Origin: an uncultured Gammaproteobacteria bacterium
GTDB lineage: Bacteria; Pseudomonadota; Gammaproteobacteria; Pseudomonadales; Porticoccaceae
Assembly (NCBI GenBank): GCA_913058345.1
Contig: CAJXQR010000005.1
Location: 62,001 to 126,000 of the forward strand
DNA length: 64,000 bases
Reading direction: 5' to 3'
The notes under the pieces are model-generated. The model saw only the letters and a program-made list of their open reading frames with translations. It ran no database searches and had not been told where the DNA came from. The translations under genes and the position numbers were made by a program. Numbering within the stretch: the first letter of the stretch is position 1; each line of letters opens with the position of its first letter. Shown in pieces: positions 24,977 to 34,455 of this stretch.

Positions 24977-26197
24977 TTAAACGGCTTTTTGAAACACCAC
25001 TTTCTTTTCCTTTAATTCGTCGATTTTTTTAGCGTCGTATTTAAGGAAGGTGGTGAGTATTTCTTCATTGTGTTGGCCCAGTGTTGGGGCAACGATGTCT
25101 TTTGGCACGTCGTACTTCGAAAAGCGCAATGGCATACCGGGGATTTGAAACTCGCCAAGAATGGGGTCTTCAATGGTGCGAACGACTTCCCGCTCAACCA
25201 TATGGGGGTGTTCCATAGCCTGGGGCACGGTGAGTAATGGGGCCACGGGGATGCGGGCTTTTTCGAGCTTGGCCAGTGCGGCAGCGTCGCTGTCCTGGGC
25301 CTGCAGCCATTGTTCAATTTCCGCAACCATGGCGGGCAAGTTCTCGATGCGATCGTCATTTTCCTTAAAGCGAGGGTCGTCGATCATGTCTTCGCGATCC
25401 ATGGCGCGACACAACACCGGCCATTGGTGCAACAAGGCGAGAATGACCAAATGGCTGTCCTTAGATTTGAAGATGCCGGTTGGTGCTACGGCGTAGTGCT
25501 GGGGGCCGTTGCGACGGGGCACAATTTTGCCCTTACTGGCGGAGTAGGCCTGAATGCTCACTTCGTGGTGGTGGAAATAAGTGTCGAGCAAACTGATGTC
25601 GAGGTACTGTCCACCATTGTTGCGGCGCTCGCGTTCGAGCAGAGCATAGCCAATCGCTGTCAGTGCATGCACACCCGTGCCAATATCGCCAAAGGCGAGC
25701 ATGGCCATTGAGGGGGCTTTATCGGGCTCGCCGATGAGGTCGGTCACCGCTGCGTAGGCCTGGGCGATGTAGTCAAAGCCGGGGTGGGCGGCGAGAGGGC
25801 CCTCCTGCCCAAAGGCAGAGATAGCGCACATAATAATATTGGGATTAATGTCTTTTACGACATCCCAGCCCAGGCCCATGCGCTCGATCACGCCGGGCGC
25901 GAAATTCTGAATGAGTACGTCGCAGTCTTTGATGAGCGCTTTGACGATTTCAATGCCTTCAGGTGTTTTTAAATCCAGGCAAATACTCTTTTTGCCGCGA
26001 TTTTGCTGAATAAAATAGGCACTGCGGCGCTCTTTGTTAGCAAAGGGAAAGGTGCGCACGGGGTCGCCGTGGGGGCCACCCTCGACTTTAATGACTTCAG
26101 CGCCCATTTGTACCATCAGGTTGGTGGCGGCGGGGCCGGCCAGGTATTGGGACAGGTCGAGTACTCGGTAACCGTCCATTACATGTGTAGGTTTCAT
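24977..26197 (-). CDS. CaiB/BaiF CoA-transferase, paralogue 2
   Basis: This second paralogue has 406 residues. It shares DGYRVLDLSQYLAGPAATNLMVQMGAEVIKVE, SAYFIQQNRGKKSICLDLKTPEG and the C-terminal GQHNEEILTTF. Its candidate catalytic Asp is D171 in FGDIGTGVHALTA. Compared with paralogue 1 it differs at several likely substrate-contact stretches, for example AHPGFDYIAQAYAAVTDLIGEPDKAPSMAML, so a different acyl substrate is likely. A 199-bp gap before paralogue 1 may include a promoter. Spacing to paralogue 3 is 72 bp. Confidence 0.9.
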   Translation of the reverse strand: MKPTHVMDGYRVLDLSQYLAGPAATNLMVQMGAEVIKVEGGPHGDPVRTFPFANKERRSAYFIQQNRGKKSICLDLKTPEGIEIVKALIKDCDVLIQNFAPGVIERMGLGWDVVKDINPNIIMCAISAFGQEGPLAAHPGFDYIAQAYAAVTDLIGEPDKAPSMAMLAFGDIGTGVHALTAIGYALLERERRNNGGQYLDISLLDTYFHHHEVSIQAYSASKGKIVPRRNGPQHYAVAPTGIFKSKDSHLVILALLHQWPVLCRAMDREDMIDDPRFKENDDRIENLPAMVAEIEQWLQAQDSDAAALAKLEKARIPVAPLLTVPQAMEHPHMVEREVVRTIEDPILGEFQIPGMPLRFSKYDVPKDIVAPTLGQHNEEILTTFLKYDAKKIDELKEKKVVFQKAV

Positions 26198-26269
26198 GGT
26201 GTTCTCTTTATATTTAGTGAAATACGTTAGCCAATCATCAGCGTGGCGTGATAGCGAGTGTGGTGCGCG

Positions 26270-27487
26270 TTAATGGGGCCTATGGGTTAATAGGCCGGCG
26301 TCTTCAAGTTCGCTAATTTGTGCGTCGCTGTAGGACAACCACTCGCTGAGGATCTCGCGGTTTTGCTCGCCGAGAAAAGGGGCTTCAAGGGGCAAGAGGT
26401 CGGGGTGATTGGAGAATTTCAGTGGCATGCCGGGCATGTCGAATTCACCGAGCAAGCGGTCATTCACCGTGCGCACAGTGCCGCGCGCGCGGTGGTGAGG
26501 ATGATCGATGGCCTGGGGCACGGTAAGAATGGGTGCGACGGGCACGCGCACGGCCTGTAGGGCAGCAATGGCTTCGTCGTCAGTGGCAAAGCTTTGCAGC
26601 CAGCCCTCGATAATGGCAATCAGTTGTTTGAGGTTTTCAAGGCGCAGTTCATTCGTGGCGAACAGCGGGTCTTCGATGAGATCTTCACGACCCATGGCCT
26701 GACACAGTACGGGCCATTGGTGCAGCAGGGCGAGAATCATAATGTAGCCCTGGGGGCCTTGAAAAATACCAGTCGGCGCCACCGCGTAGTGATGAGAGCC
26801 AGCACGCTGGGGGACAATTTTGCCTTTGCTGGCGGAGTAGGCCTGCACGTTCACTTCGTGTTGATGGAAGTAGCAGTCCAGCAAGCTGATATCGAGGTAT
26901 TGGCCTTCACCTGTGCGGTGGGCGTCGAGCAAGGCAAAGCCGAGAGCGCCCGCCGCGTGAACACCCGTGGTGACATCGCCAATGCCGAGCATGGGCAGGC
27001 TGGGTGGTGAGTCGGGCTCGCCGATGACCGAGGTGACACCGGCGTAGGCCTGGGCGATGTAGTCAAAACCGGGTAGGTGGCTGAGGGGGCCGGTTTGCCC
27101 AAAGGCCGAGATGGAGCACATCACCAGCTTGGGGTTGAGCTTGTGGACTTCCTCCCAGCTAAAACCGAGGCGCCCGATAACACCGGGGGCAAAGTTCTCG
27201 ATGAGCACGTCGCACTCTTTAATCAGGTCGGCGAGTACGGCTTTGCTCTTTTCGTTTTTAATATCGATACAGAGGCTTTTCTTGCCGCGGTTTTGCTGCA
27301 CAAAATAAGCGCTGCGTTTTTCTTTACTGCGATAGGGAAAGGAGCGGCTGGGGTCGCCGAAAGGCGACATTTCAACTTTAATAATGTCGGCGCCGAGTTC
27401 GGCCATCAGTCGTGTGGCGGTGGGGCCGGCGAGGTATTGGGTGAAGTCGATGATTTTGTAGCCATCGAGTATGGGCATGGAAGACAT
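26270..27487 (-). CDS. CaiB/BaiF CoA-transferase, paralogue 3
   Basis: This third paralogue has 405 residues, with candidate nucleophile D171 in GIGDVTTGVHAAGA. The N-terminus MSSMPILDGYKIIDFTQYLAGPTATRLMAELGADIIKVEMSPFGDP is typical, and the 3' part carries VPVAPILTVPQAIDHPHHRARGTVRTVNDRLLGEF. Overall it is more like paralogue 2 than paralogue 4 (for example SAYFVQQNRGKKSLCID, LLHQWPVLCQAMGREDLI). Cotranscription with its neighbours is likely given the same strand and gaps of 72 and 123 bp. Confidence 0.9.
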   Translation of the reverse strand: MSSMPILDGYKIIDFTQYLAGPTATRLMAELGADIIKVEMSPFGDPSRSFPYRSKEKRSAYFVQQNRGKKSLCIDIKNEKSKAVLADLIKECDVLIENFAPGVIGRLGFSWEEVHKLNPKLVMCSISAFGQTGPLSHLPGFDYIAQAYAGVTSVIGEPDSPPSLPMLGIGDVTTGVHAAGALGFALLDAHRTGEGQYLDISLLDCYFHQHEVNVQAYSASKGKIVPQRAGSHHYAVAPTGIFQGPQGYIMILALLHQWPVLCQAMGREDLIEDPLFATNELRLENLKQLIAIIEGWLQSFATDDEAIAALQAVRVPVAPILTVPQAIDHPHHRARGTVRTVNDRLLGEFDMPGMPLKFSNHPDLLPLEAPFLGEQNREILSEWLSYSDAQISELEDAGLLTHRPH

Positions 27488-27610
27488 GGTCTAGCTCCGT
27501 GGGCGCATTTCACTAAGCAATCATTGATACAGTGAAAGCGCGATAATAATGGATGGATAAGCCTCGGCAGCAATGTTGCAGCCAGAGAGCTGTTGATGTT
27601 TGCTGGTGAG

Positions 27611-28840
27611 TTAAGAGGCCTTGTTGACCACGGGCTCGTCAGCCAGAACACCCTCGTCGCGTAGAGCCTGAATATCGCTCTCAGCATAACCCAGGCTGCT
27701 CAATACAGCGCTATTGTGTTCGCCGAGGAAGGCCGCCTGCAGGTCAGGAAAATCGGGGAAGGCCGAAAAGCGCAGGGGCATACCCGGTACTTTAATATCG
27801 CCGAAGGCGCGGTCAGTCACCGTGCGTACAGTCTGGCGGTCGATGAGGTGGGGGTGAGCCATGGCCTCGGGCACGCTGAGGACGGGGGCCACTGGCACGT
27901 GGTTCTCTTGCAAAATGCGCACCGCTTCATCATCACTCTCCGTGGTTTGTAGCCAGCTTTCAATGGCGTCGATTAACACCTGGTTGTTTTCAGTACGGCT
28001 TGCATTATCGACAAAGCGGGGATCGTCGTTAAATGCTTCTTTGCCAATCACTTTTAGCAGGCTTTTCCATTGCTGCGGGCTTATGGCAATAATCACCAGG
28101 TATTTGTCTTTACCTTTAAACATACCCAGGGGGGTGACGGCAAAGTGGTGGGCGCCAGAGCGGTGGGGTACCAATGCGCCGTCGGTGCCGTCATAACCCT
28201 GTACATTAATTTCGTGGCAGTGGAAGAGGCAGTCGAGCAGCGCGATGTCGAGGTGTTGGCCACTGCCGCCGCGCTCGCGATGGAAGAGGGCGGCGGTAAT
28301 AGCACCATAGGCATGGGCGCCGGTGGAGACGTCACCGAGACCGAGACCGGCAAAATAGGGCGAGCCATTTTCTTCACCGATCATATCGATAACCCCGGCG
28401 TAGGCCTGGGCGATGTAGTCAAAGCCAGGCAGGTGCGACAGCTCACCGGTTTGGCCAAAAGCGGAAATGGAGCACATCACTAATTTGGGATTGATGGCGC
28501 TGAGGGTTTCGTAGTCAATTCCCAGGCGTTTCATCACACCGGGGGTGAAATTTTCGACCACGACGTCGACATCGGCCACCAGCTTATGAATCACTTCCTG
28601 GGCGCGGGGGTCGCGCAAATCCAGGCAGATTGATTTTTTGCCGCGATTTTGCTGAATATAGTAGCCACTGCGCCCATTTTTCAGGGCGGGCATGCCGCGC
28701 ACCATATCGCCGCCCGGTGCGGCTTCAACTTTAATCACTTCGGCACCGGTTTCAACCATCAAACGGGTGCAGGAGGGGCCGGCGAGTACATGGGTAAAGT
28801 CGAGTACCTTAATACCGTCCAGTACGTGTTGTCTTGTCAT
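27611..28840 (-). CDS. CaiB/BaiF CoA-transferase, paralogue 4
   Basis: This 409-residue paralogue is the first gene of the cluster in transcription order. It has DGIKVLDFTHVLAGPSCTRLMVETGAEVIKVEAAPGGDMVRG at the N-terminus and candidate nucleophile D170 in GLGDVSTGAHAYGA. It is the most divergent of the four around the active-site region (HLPGFDYIAQAYAGVIDMIGEENGSPYFAGL) and in GYDGTDGALVPHRSGAHHFAV. The upstream 0.76 kb has no gene, so the cluster promoter probably lies there. The substrate is unknown. Confidence 0.9.
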   Translation of the reverse strand: MTRQHVLDGIKVLDFTHVLAGPSCTRLMVETGAEVIKVEAAPGGDMVRGMPALKNGRSGYYIQQNRGKKSICLDLRDPRAQEVIHKLVADVDVVVENFTPGVMKRLGIDYETLSAINPKLVMCSISAFGQTGELSHLPGFDYIAQAYAGVIDMIGEENGSPYFAGLGLGDVSTGAHAYGAITAALFHRERGGSGQHLDIALLDCLFHCHEINVQGYDGTDGALVPHRSGAHHFAVTPLGMFKGKDKYLVIIAISPQQWKSLLKVIGKEAFNDDPRFVDNASRTENNQVLIDAIESWLQTTESDDEAVRILQENHVPVAPVLSVPEAMAHPHLIDRQTVRTVTDRAFGDIKVPGMPLRFSAFPDFPDLQAAFLGEHNSAVLSSLGYAESDIQALRDEGVLADEPVVNKAS

Positions 28841-29604
28841 GGGAATTGTTCCTGATTTTGAGTTTTTAAAGGGATAATTTTTTGCGAATAAGGGGTGTAT
28901 TGAGAGGTGTTACTGATGGCTAATGTTTTATTAAGCGTCTTGTGATTAGCAGAAGGAATGGCTGTCTTCTTTTTTCCATCAGTGTGCAAGCCCCGCTGTC
29001 AATGGACAAGCACGATACCTCAGTTAAAAAGTGAAGGCCGATGCTACCCGTGCCGCTTGCGTGGTGCAATTTTTTTTCCGGTCTCGCATGGTGGCATGAT
29101 GGTGCTTTGGCTAGCTCGAGAGGTAGTAGAGTTACCACATTGAGGCGGTAGACTGTTAAGAGGAAGGCTATTAAGGAAGAGACAGGCGCTGTTGAAGAGG
29201 AAGGCTGTTTTAAGGCAACACCTAGGGCCACACACGCTTAAGTAGCGTATTTAGGTCAGTGTCAGACACAGGGAAATGACCAGTCGGAGTGATAATGCTT
29301 TGCCAGGTATCTTTATTGCCGTTTAGACCATATTTTGCATGGTTGCAATTTGTTCGATAGAGGGTGAGTTCTCCTGTCACCGTCATTTTCATCTGAAAAC
29401 AATGCGTATGATCCAGCGTCAATCTAGCGTCAATCTAGCGCTAGAAAGCGAGACCAGCAGTGACAACAGGAAAGTGAGCGCTTGGCTCACGTTGTTTTTG
29501 ACCATTGCTAAGAATTAGTACAAGGGTTTTATACAACAGGTCGATCTTTAGTGATGTTCGCCAACGCACGACTTTTATGCCCCGGCGAACACCCTGTAAA
29601 GTGC
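28841..29604. other. Gene-free stretch between CoA-transferases and TonB receptor
   Basis: This 764-bp region has no convincing gene. A 66-codon minus-strand frame starting with TTG at 29422 translates to protein-like sequence (WQSIITPTGHFPVSDTDLNTL) and could be a decayed fragment, but I cannot identify it. An 11-bp tandem duplication (GCGTCAATCTA twice) is present near 29416-29437. The promoter of the CoA-transferase cluster must lie at its left end. Confidence 0.4.
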
Positions 29605-31707
29605 TTAGAACGTGTATGACACTGTTAATTTAGCATTTCTGCCAGGCTCGTAATCTTGTAGGTAGAGTTCGCCGAATCGGGGGTGGAAGCTGACGCCCGT
29701 TCGAGAAGACTGTGAGGCGTAAAACTCATCAAAAAGATTGTCTACTCCAACCGTCAGTGCGAAACCTGACAGGGTTTTTGGGGTCCAGCGAGCGGAGATG
29801 TTGTGAACTGTAAAATCATCTTTTGCGTTATTGAGTGTTGCGCCATCCAGGTCAAGTCCCGTATCGACATCATCAACCATGAGTACGTCCCAGTGTAGGG
29901 CTAGATTCCAGATTGGGATGTCGTAGTCAATATTCAGACTAAGGGTGTCACCCTGCTGGCGATCCAATCTAGCACCATCCAGGTCAGCGTAATCAGAAAA
30001 GGCATCTAATTCACTTTCTGCCTTTGCAAAGGTGAGCAAGGTTGTTAAATGACCAATCTCATAGCCGATATAGGCCTCAAATCCGTCGATTTCCATATCG
30101 CCGATATTATCTTTCCAGGCGCTTTCACTAACGGAAGGCGGGGGCGTAGCGTAGTCATAGATATAGTCGTCGATATTAGTTTTAAAGTAGGTAATACCGG
30201 CAGAAAAATGATCTGCGCCCAGAACAGCATCTTCATAGGCGATGGATATTTCGTTGTTGGTGCCTGTTTCTGCGTCGATGCCTGGGTTGGCTGTATCAAA
30301 TAAACCGGCGCCCACAAATACTTCCCCAATTTCGGGGCCTTTAAATAACTGCGTGGTGCTGACCTTAAACAACAGGTTATCGGTGAGTGCATATTCCCCG
30401 GCTAAAGCGAATGTTGTTTCGCGAAAGGTGTCATCAGTGACCACTGAATCTAGATCATAACTGTCATAACGCAAGCCCGGTATGAGGGCGAATTTATCGG
30501 TAATCTGAAAACGATCCTGAATAAAGAGGCCAAGGTTTGTTGCTTCTTCAGAGGAATTATCTTGTGCGCCGTTGGCATAATTTGCGTCGTAATCAGTCTC
30601 GTAGCGAATACGTTCAAGACCGTAAGTCAGTGTGTGGCGATCAAGTTCAGTTTCACCGAGTACATTGATGCCACTGTTTGTTGCTTCTCCGGTAATAATG
30701 CCAGCAGAATCAGCAAAAGCAGGGTTTGATGCCCAGGCTCTCTCATCGCGCTCCAGTTCGCTCTTGGTGGTGAACAGCGCTACTTTTAAGGAAGAGTGGT
30801 CAGACCACAGCAGGTCGTAATTCAGGGTTAAGGTATCGCGGGAAAATTCTGTGGGCCATAAGAGCGGGATATTCAATGAATTGGTTATGGCTAAATCGGT
30901 TGCCAGACCCATATCTGGCCGATAGCTATAATCGCCTTCGTCTTCATAGCTTTCATAGCCGAGTTCAAAACGCTGTGTTTCAGAGAGATCCCAACCAAAT
31001 TTAATGAGGGCGTCTTTCACATCGCCTTCTAGCCCTTTGACTTCACCATCTGTGCCTGGAATTTTAGTGCCATCGGCACCCTCAATTCGATTTCCGCCGA
31101 CCTCATAGTTATCGCGACCAATCGTGTTGTAATAGGCCAATACGTCGAGAGTGTCGGTTAGCTGGCCAAAGCCGGTGAACGCATAACTCTTACCGTAATT
31201 ATCGCCGTAGGATGTCTGTAAGCGCGCACCGAATTGATCGTCGTCCTGTAATAATTGCCGGGCTGATTTCGTTTCAAAACGTACAGCGCCGCCCAAACCG
31301 CCATTAACCACCGAGTTGGTGCCTATTTCAATATCGACAGATTCCAGAATATCCGCATGAATTTGTAAGTTGCCCATGTGGTGGTACATGTAGGTATTTT
31401 GGTTGGCACCATCAATGGTGATGCGCAAGTCTTTGTCGTCCATGCTGCGAATCGTAATACGTTGATTTAGTGAATGCGCGCCACCCACATCAATACCTGG
31501 AATAGTGCGTAATAAATCGCTGATATGGTCGGCTTGCTTAATGGCAATTGCGTCTTCCTTAAGATTGAGTGAAGACGCTTGGATTTGGGTGGCCCAGACA
31601 GTGAGCTCTTCTATTGACTGTTTATCCTCCTGCATTGTCTCTTCTGCTAGAACCGTACTTGCTACAGTAGAGATAATCATTGCGGGGAAAAGGGCCTTTT
31701 TCTTCAT
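29605..31707 (-). CDS. TonB-dependent outer-membrane receptor
   Basis: This 700-residue outer-membrane receptor has a signal peptide (MKKKALFPAMIISTVASTVLA), a plug domain (ISDLLRTIPGIDVGGAHSLNQRITIRSMDDKDLRITIDGANQ) and a beta-barrel ending in aromatic Phe (NAKLTVSYTF). The plug and early barrel (NSVVNGGLGGAVRFETKSARQLL) resemble heme/hemoglobin-type receptors. A Fur-box-like sequence lies just upstream, so iron-regulated uptake of heme or an iron chelate is the best guess. GGAG lies 10 bases before the ATG. The neighbouring catabolic genes raise an alternative ligand, but nothing in the protein shows it. Confidence 0.88.
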   Translation of the reverse strand: MKKKALFPAMIISTVASTVLAEETMQEDKQSIEELTVWATQIQASSLNLKEDAIAIKQADHISDLLRTIPGIDVGGAHSLNQRITIRSMDDKDLRITIDGANQNTYMYHHMGNLQIHADILESVDIEIGTNSVVNGGLGGAVRFETKSARQLLQDDDQFGARLQTSYGDNYGKSYAFTGFGQLTDTLDVLAYYNTIGRDNYEVGGNRIEGADGTKIPGTDGEVKGLEGDVKDALIKFGWDLSETQRFELGYESYEDEGDYSYRPDMGLATDLAITNSLNIPLLWPTEFSRDTLTLNYDLLWSDHSSLKVALFTTKSELERDERAWASNPAFADSAGIITGEATNSGINVLGETELDRHTLTYGLERIRYETDYDANYANGAQDNSSEEATNLGLFIQDRFQITDKFALIPGLRYDSYDLDSVVTDDTFRETTFALAGEYALTDNLLFKVSTTQLFKGPEIGEVFVGAGLFDTANPGIDAETGTNNEISIAYEDAVLGADHFSAGITYFKTNIDDYIYDYATPPPSVSESAWKDNIGDMEIDGFEAYIGYEIGHLTTLLTFAKAESELDAFSDYADLDGARLDRQQGDTLSLNIDYDIPIWNLALHWDVLMVDDVDTGLDLDGATLNNAKDDFTVHNISARWTPKTLSGFALTVGVDNLFDEFYASQSSRTGVSFHPRFGELYLQDYEPGRNAKLTVSYTF

Positions 31708-31742
31708 GAATGACTACTCCAGTCAAAAAATTTCGACGAATA

Positions 31743-31780
31743 GTAATGATTATCACTTGCAATGTAAATAAGAATCATTT
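31743..31780 (-). promoter_or_regulatory. Fur-box-like operator upstream of TonB receptor
   Basis: On the minus strand AAATGATTCTTATTT (31766-31780) and GCAAGTGATAATCATTAC (31743-31760) lie 36-73 bp ahead of the receptor start at 31707. Both contain GATAAT/ATCATT-type hexamers of the Fur consensus, arranged as two adjacent sites. Iron repression of the receptor is inferred from this. Confidence 0.6.
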
Positions 31781-32565
31781 CTACCTGTTTGGCTGGGCAT
31801 ATTTTATGCTTAGAGCAATACCTATCCTGGTGTGGTTTCTCACAGTTGCTTCTTTGCGGCTGTTTCTTTGAGGCTGTTTTATTAGGAACGTTTTGACTAA
31901 GAACTCTGTTTTGAAGGAGCCGTAAAACAAAGATAAAGCGGCGCAGAACAACCTCATCTTTGTGTATGACAGGAGAATTTCGATCCGGCGGCTGGTCTGT
32001 TGCTTGGTATTCGCAGATCACCACGCTGCCCCATGACAGTCGATATTTTGGCTCTAAGAAACGGCGAAGTGCTGTCGACAAGCGAAGCCGCATGTTGCTG
32101 ATAATAAATCTTTCAGTTCTGACAGCTATCGCCAGATTGGTCGGTCAGCACAACAGGGGAGCGAGGGTTCCGACACGCGAAGTAAGCGAATATTGTTGTA
32201 TCGTCTTACCGTCACATGGGCCGATTTTATGTGTTGCCATGCCGTGTGCTGACTTATCGTGTTGCTTAAAGCGTCTCACTATCTTTGACAACTTAGCGGC
32301 CTGTTTTGCAAATGCTAAGTCCTTATGTACTCAGCCGTTCGTCTTCATCGGGTGAGGGTGAGTGAGAGTCGGGTGCAATGAGTTCCTGAGTCTATCTTGA
32401 AACAAATTAACTCAATTATTTTTGATCGAACCTTCCAGAACTATTTGCTGGCGTTTGGTTTTTACTTGTGCCTATTTGTCATAGATAAAAGCTATATACT
32501 CAATAAACAAAATTTATAAACTGATTGTTTTTTCAAATGACCTAAGTGAAGGCAAGGGAGGATTT
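31781..32565. other. Gene-free stretch upstream of the amidohydrolase
   Basis: Divergent promoter region of nearly 0.8 kb between the TonB receptor and the amidohydrolase. Open frames on both strands (31704-32093 minus, 31960-32355 plus) translate to Cys/Arg-rich sequences that do not look like proteins. AT-rich sequence just before 32566 (GCTATATACTCAATAAAC) probably holds the amidohydrolase promoter. Confidence 0.4.
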
Positions 32566-34302
32566 ATGTCTGACTTCGATACGATAATTAAAGGCGGCAC
32601 TATTATTGACGGCACCCGACATCGCGAAAAATTTGTCGGCGACATCGGGATAAAAGATGGCTTGATTGCAGAAATTGCACCGGGCGGTATTGACGCTGCG
32701 CGGGCTGATAAAGTCATCGAGGCAAGCGGGCTAAATGTGGTACCGGGTTATGTTGACCTGCACACCCACTATGATGGCCAGTTACTTTGGGATCCTTACC
32801 TCAGCTGTTCCAGCTGGCACGGTGTGACCTCCATGGCGATTGGTAATTGTGGCTTTGGTTTTGCTCCCGCCCATCCCCACGAACGCGAGCGCTTAATGCT
32901 GTCCATGGAGCGGGTTGAGGCGATTCCGCTGGCGACGATGAAAGCAGGTATGGATTGGGATTGGGAAACGTTTCCCGAGTGGCTCGATTCTCTGGAGCGT
33001 CGACCCAAAGGGGTGAACGTGATGAGCTTTGTGCCTCTCAATCCCTTGATGGTGTATGTCATGGGTATGGACGGCGCTAAAACCCGCGAACCGACCAAAG
33101 AAGAGCTGGCTGAAATGCTGCGTTTGATGGAAGAGTCCCTCGACGCTGGCGGTGTGGGTTACACCATGCAACGCCTGGGCGATGGCTTTACTTCGGTGCA
33201 GCGCGACTACGACGGCACGCCCATGCCGACCGACACCATGTCGGACGATCTGGTGCTGGAATTTGCCAGAGTACTTAAAGGCCGTGGCGAAGGCATTATT
33301 CAGCTCACTCAAGCCAAAGATGATGTGGTTTCCGATCTCGATTTTGGCGCCGACCTCGCCGAAGCGAGTGGCTGCCCCATTTTATGGAACGCTGTGCAGG
33401 TAAATGAACGTCACCCCCATCAGCATCGTCGCATGTTGCGCTGGGCAGACGAAAATCGTGAAAAGGGCCATGAGATTTGGATGCAGGCGATAACCACGCC
33501 CAACGATCTACGCTTTATGCTTGATGACTTCAATCTGTTTGATGGCAACGGTGCCTGGCGTGATGTCACTATTGGTGATGTGGAAACGCGCATGGAAAAA
33601 ATGAAAGACCCCACACTGCGGGCAGCCGTACGGGAAGATTACGACCACGGTAGTGCGCCTTTTGTCACTGGCCCGGTTTCTGATATCAAAGTTGACTCTG
33701 TGGTTAACAAAGAAAACGAAATGTATGTCGGCATGACAATTGCCGAGCTGGGTGCTTCAATGGGTGTTCACCCTTCTGATGCTATGCTCGACTTGGCGAT
33801 TAGTGAAAAGTTGAAAACTGTTTTCTATGTGGTGCCCTTTAACTTCGACGAAGGATTGCTCAACGAAATTTTGGAGAACGAGTGGACGGTACCTGGCCTT
33901 TCCGATGGCGGTGCTCACACCAAGTTTCTTAACTATGGTCGCTATCCCACCGATATGATTCAGACCCTGGTGCGTGAGCGTGGTTCCTATACGCTGGAAG
34001 AAGCGCACTATCGTTTGTCGGCCGTGCCGGCCAAGGCCGCAGGCTTTAACGATCGCGGTACGCTAGAAGTGGGTCGTGCAGCTGACATTGTGATTTACGA
34101 TTACGAAAACCTTGAAATGCAGACGGCTGAAATTCTTCATGACTTGCCGGGTGACGAGTGGCGTTATGTGCAACGCGCCGACGGTTACCGCTTCGTTATT
34201 GTCAATGGTGAGACTATCTTCATAGACGGTGAGTGTACTGGTGCGACGCCGGGACAATTGCTGCGCCATGGGCAGGCAAAGGCTACTGCGCAAGTGGCTT
34301 AA
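32566..34302 (+). CDS. Amidohydrolase family 3, D-aminoacylase-like
   Basis: This 578-residue metal-dependent hydrolase of the D-aminoacylase/N-acyl-D-amino acid deacylase group has metal ligands H66 and H68 in VDLHTHYDGQ and the bridging-type Cys in GNCGFG. The C-terminal SDGGAHTKF Asp and the EVGRAADIVIYDYE segment of the beta-sandwich domain are also present. GGGAGGA precedes the ATG. It would hydrolyse an N-acyl, cyclic amide or related bond; the substrate is not readable. A strong terminator at 34333-34359 ends it as a single-gene unit. A second, divergent homologue lies at 39141. Confidence 0.85.
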   Translation: MSDFDTIIKGGTIIDGTRHREKFVGDIGIKDGLIAEIAPGGIDAARADKVIEASGLNVVPGYVDLHTHYDGQLLWDPYLSCSSWHGVTSMAIGNCGFGFAPAHPHERERLMLSMERVEAIPLATMKAGMDWDWETFPEWLDSLERRPKGVNVMSFVPLNPLMVYVMGMDGAKTREPTKEELAEMLRLMEESLDAGGVGYTMQRLGDGFTSVQRDYDGTPMPTDTMSDDLVLEFARVLKGRGEGIIQLTQAKDDVVSDLDFGADLAEASGCPILWNAVQVNERHPHQHRRMLRWADENREKGHEIWMQAITTPNDLRFMLDDFNLFDGNGAWRDVTIGDVETRMEKMKDPTLRAAVREDYDHGSAPFVTGPVSDIKVDSVVNKENEMYVGMTIAELGASMGVHPSDAMLDLAISEKLKTVFYVVPFNFDEGLLNEILENEWTVPGLSDGGAHTKFLNYGRYPTDMIQTLVRERGSYTLEEAHYRLSAVPAKAAGFNDRGTLEVGRAADIVIYDYENLEMQTAEILHDLPGDEWRYVQRADGYRFVIVNGETIFIDGECTGATPGQLLRHGQAKATAQVA

Positions 34303-34332
34303 TTCGCCATACGTTTTGAACGTGTCCTGAAA

Positions 34333-34359
34333 ACCGGCGTTTTGGCGCCGGTTTTTTTT
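34333..34359 (+). terminator. Rho-independent terminator after amidohydrolase
   Basis: Stem ACCGGCG (34333-34339) and CGCCGGT (34346-34352), loop TTTTGG, followed by eight T residues. It lies 31 bp after the stop codon at 34302. Confidence 0.85.
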
Positions 34360-34455
34360 GCCCGTTTTATGGTGTTAATAGATGGCTGGAAAAGTTTTGG
34401 ACATTTCGACAAAGCTAGGGCAATGTTTAGTGTATAAAAAATAATTCTGGCTTTA

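Noticed and set aside
31704-32355. Plus- and minus-strand ORFs in the TonB/amidohydrolase gap
   Set aside because: Translations are Cys/Arg-rich without recognisable domains; the minus one also runs over the Fur-box region.
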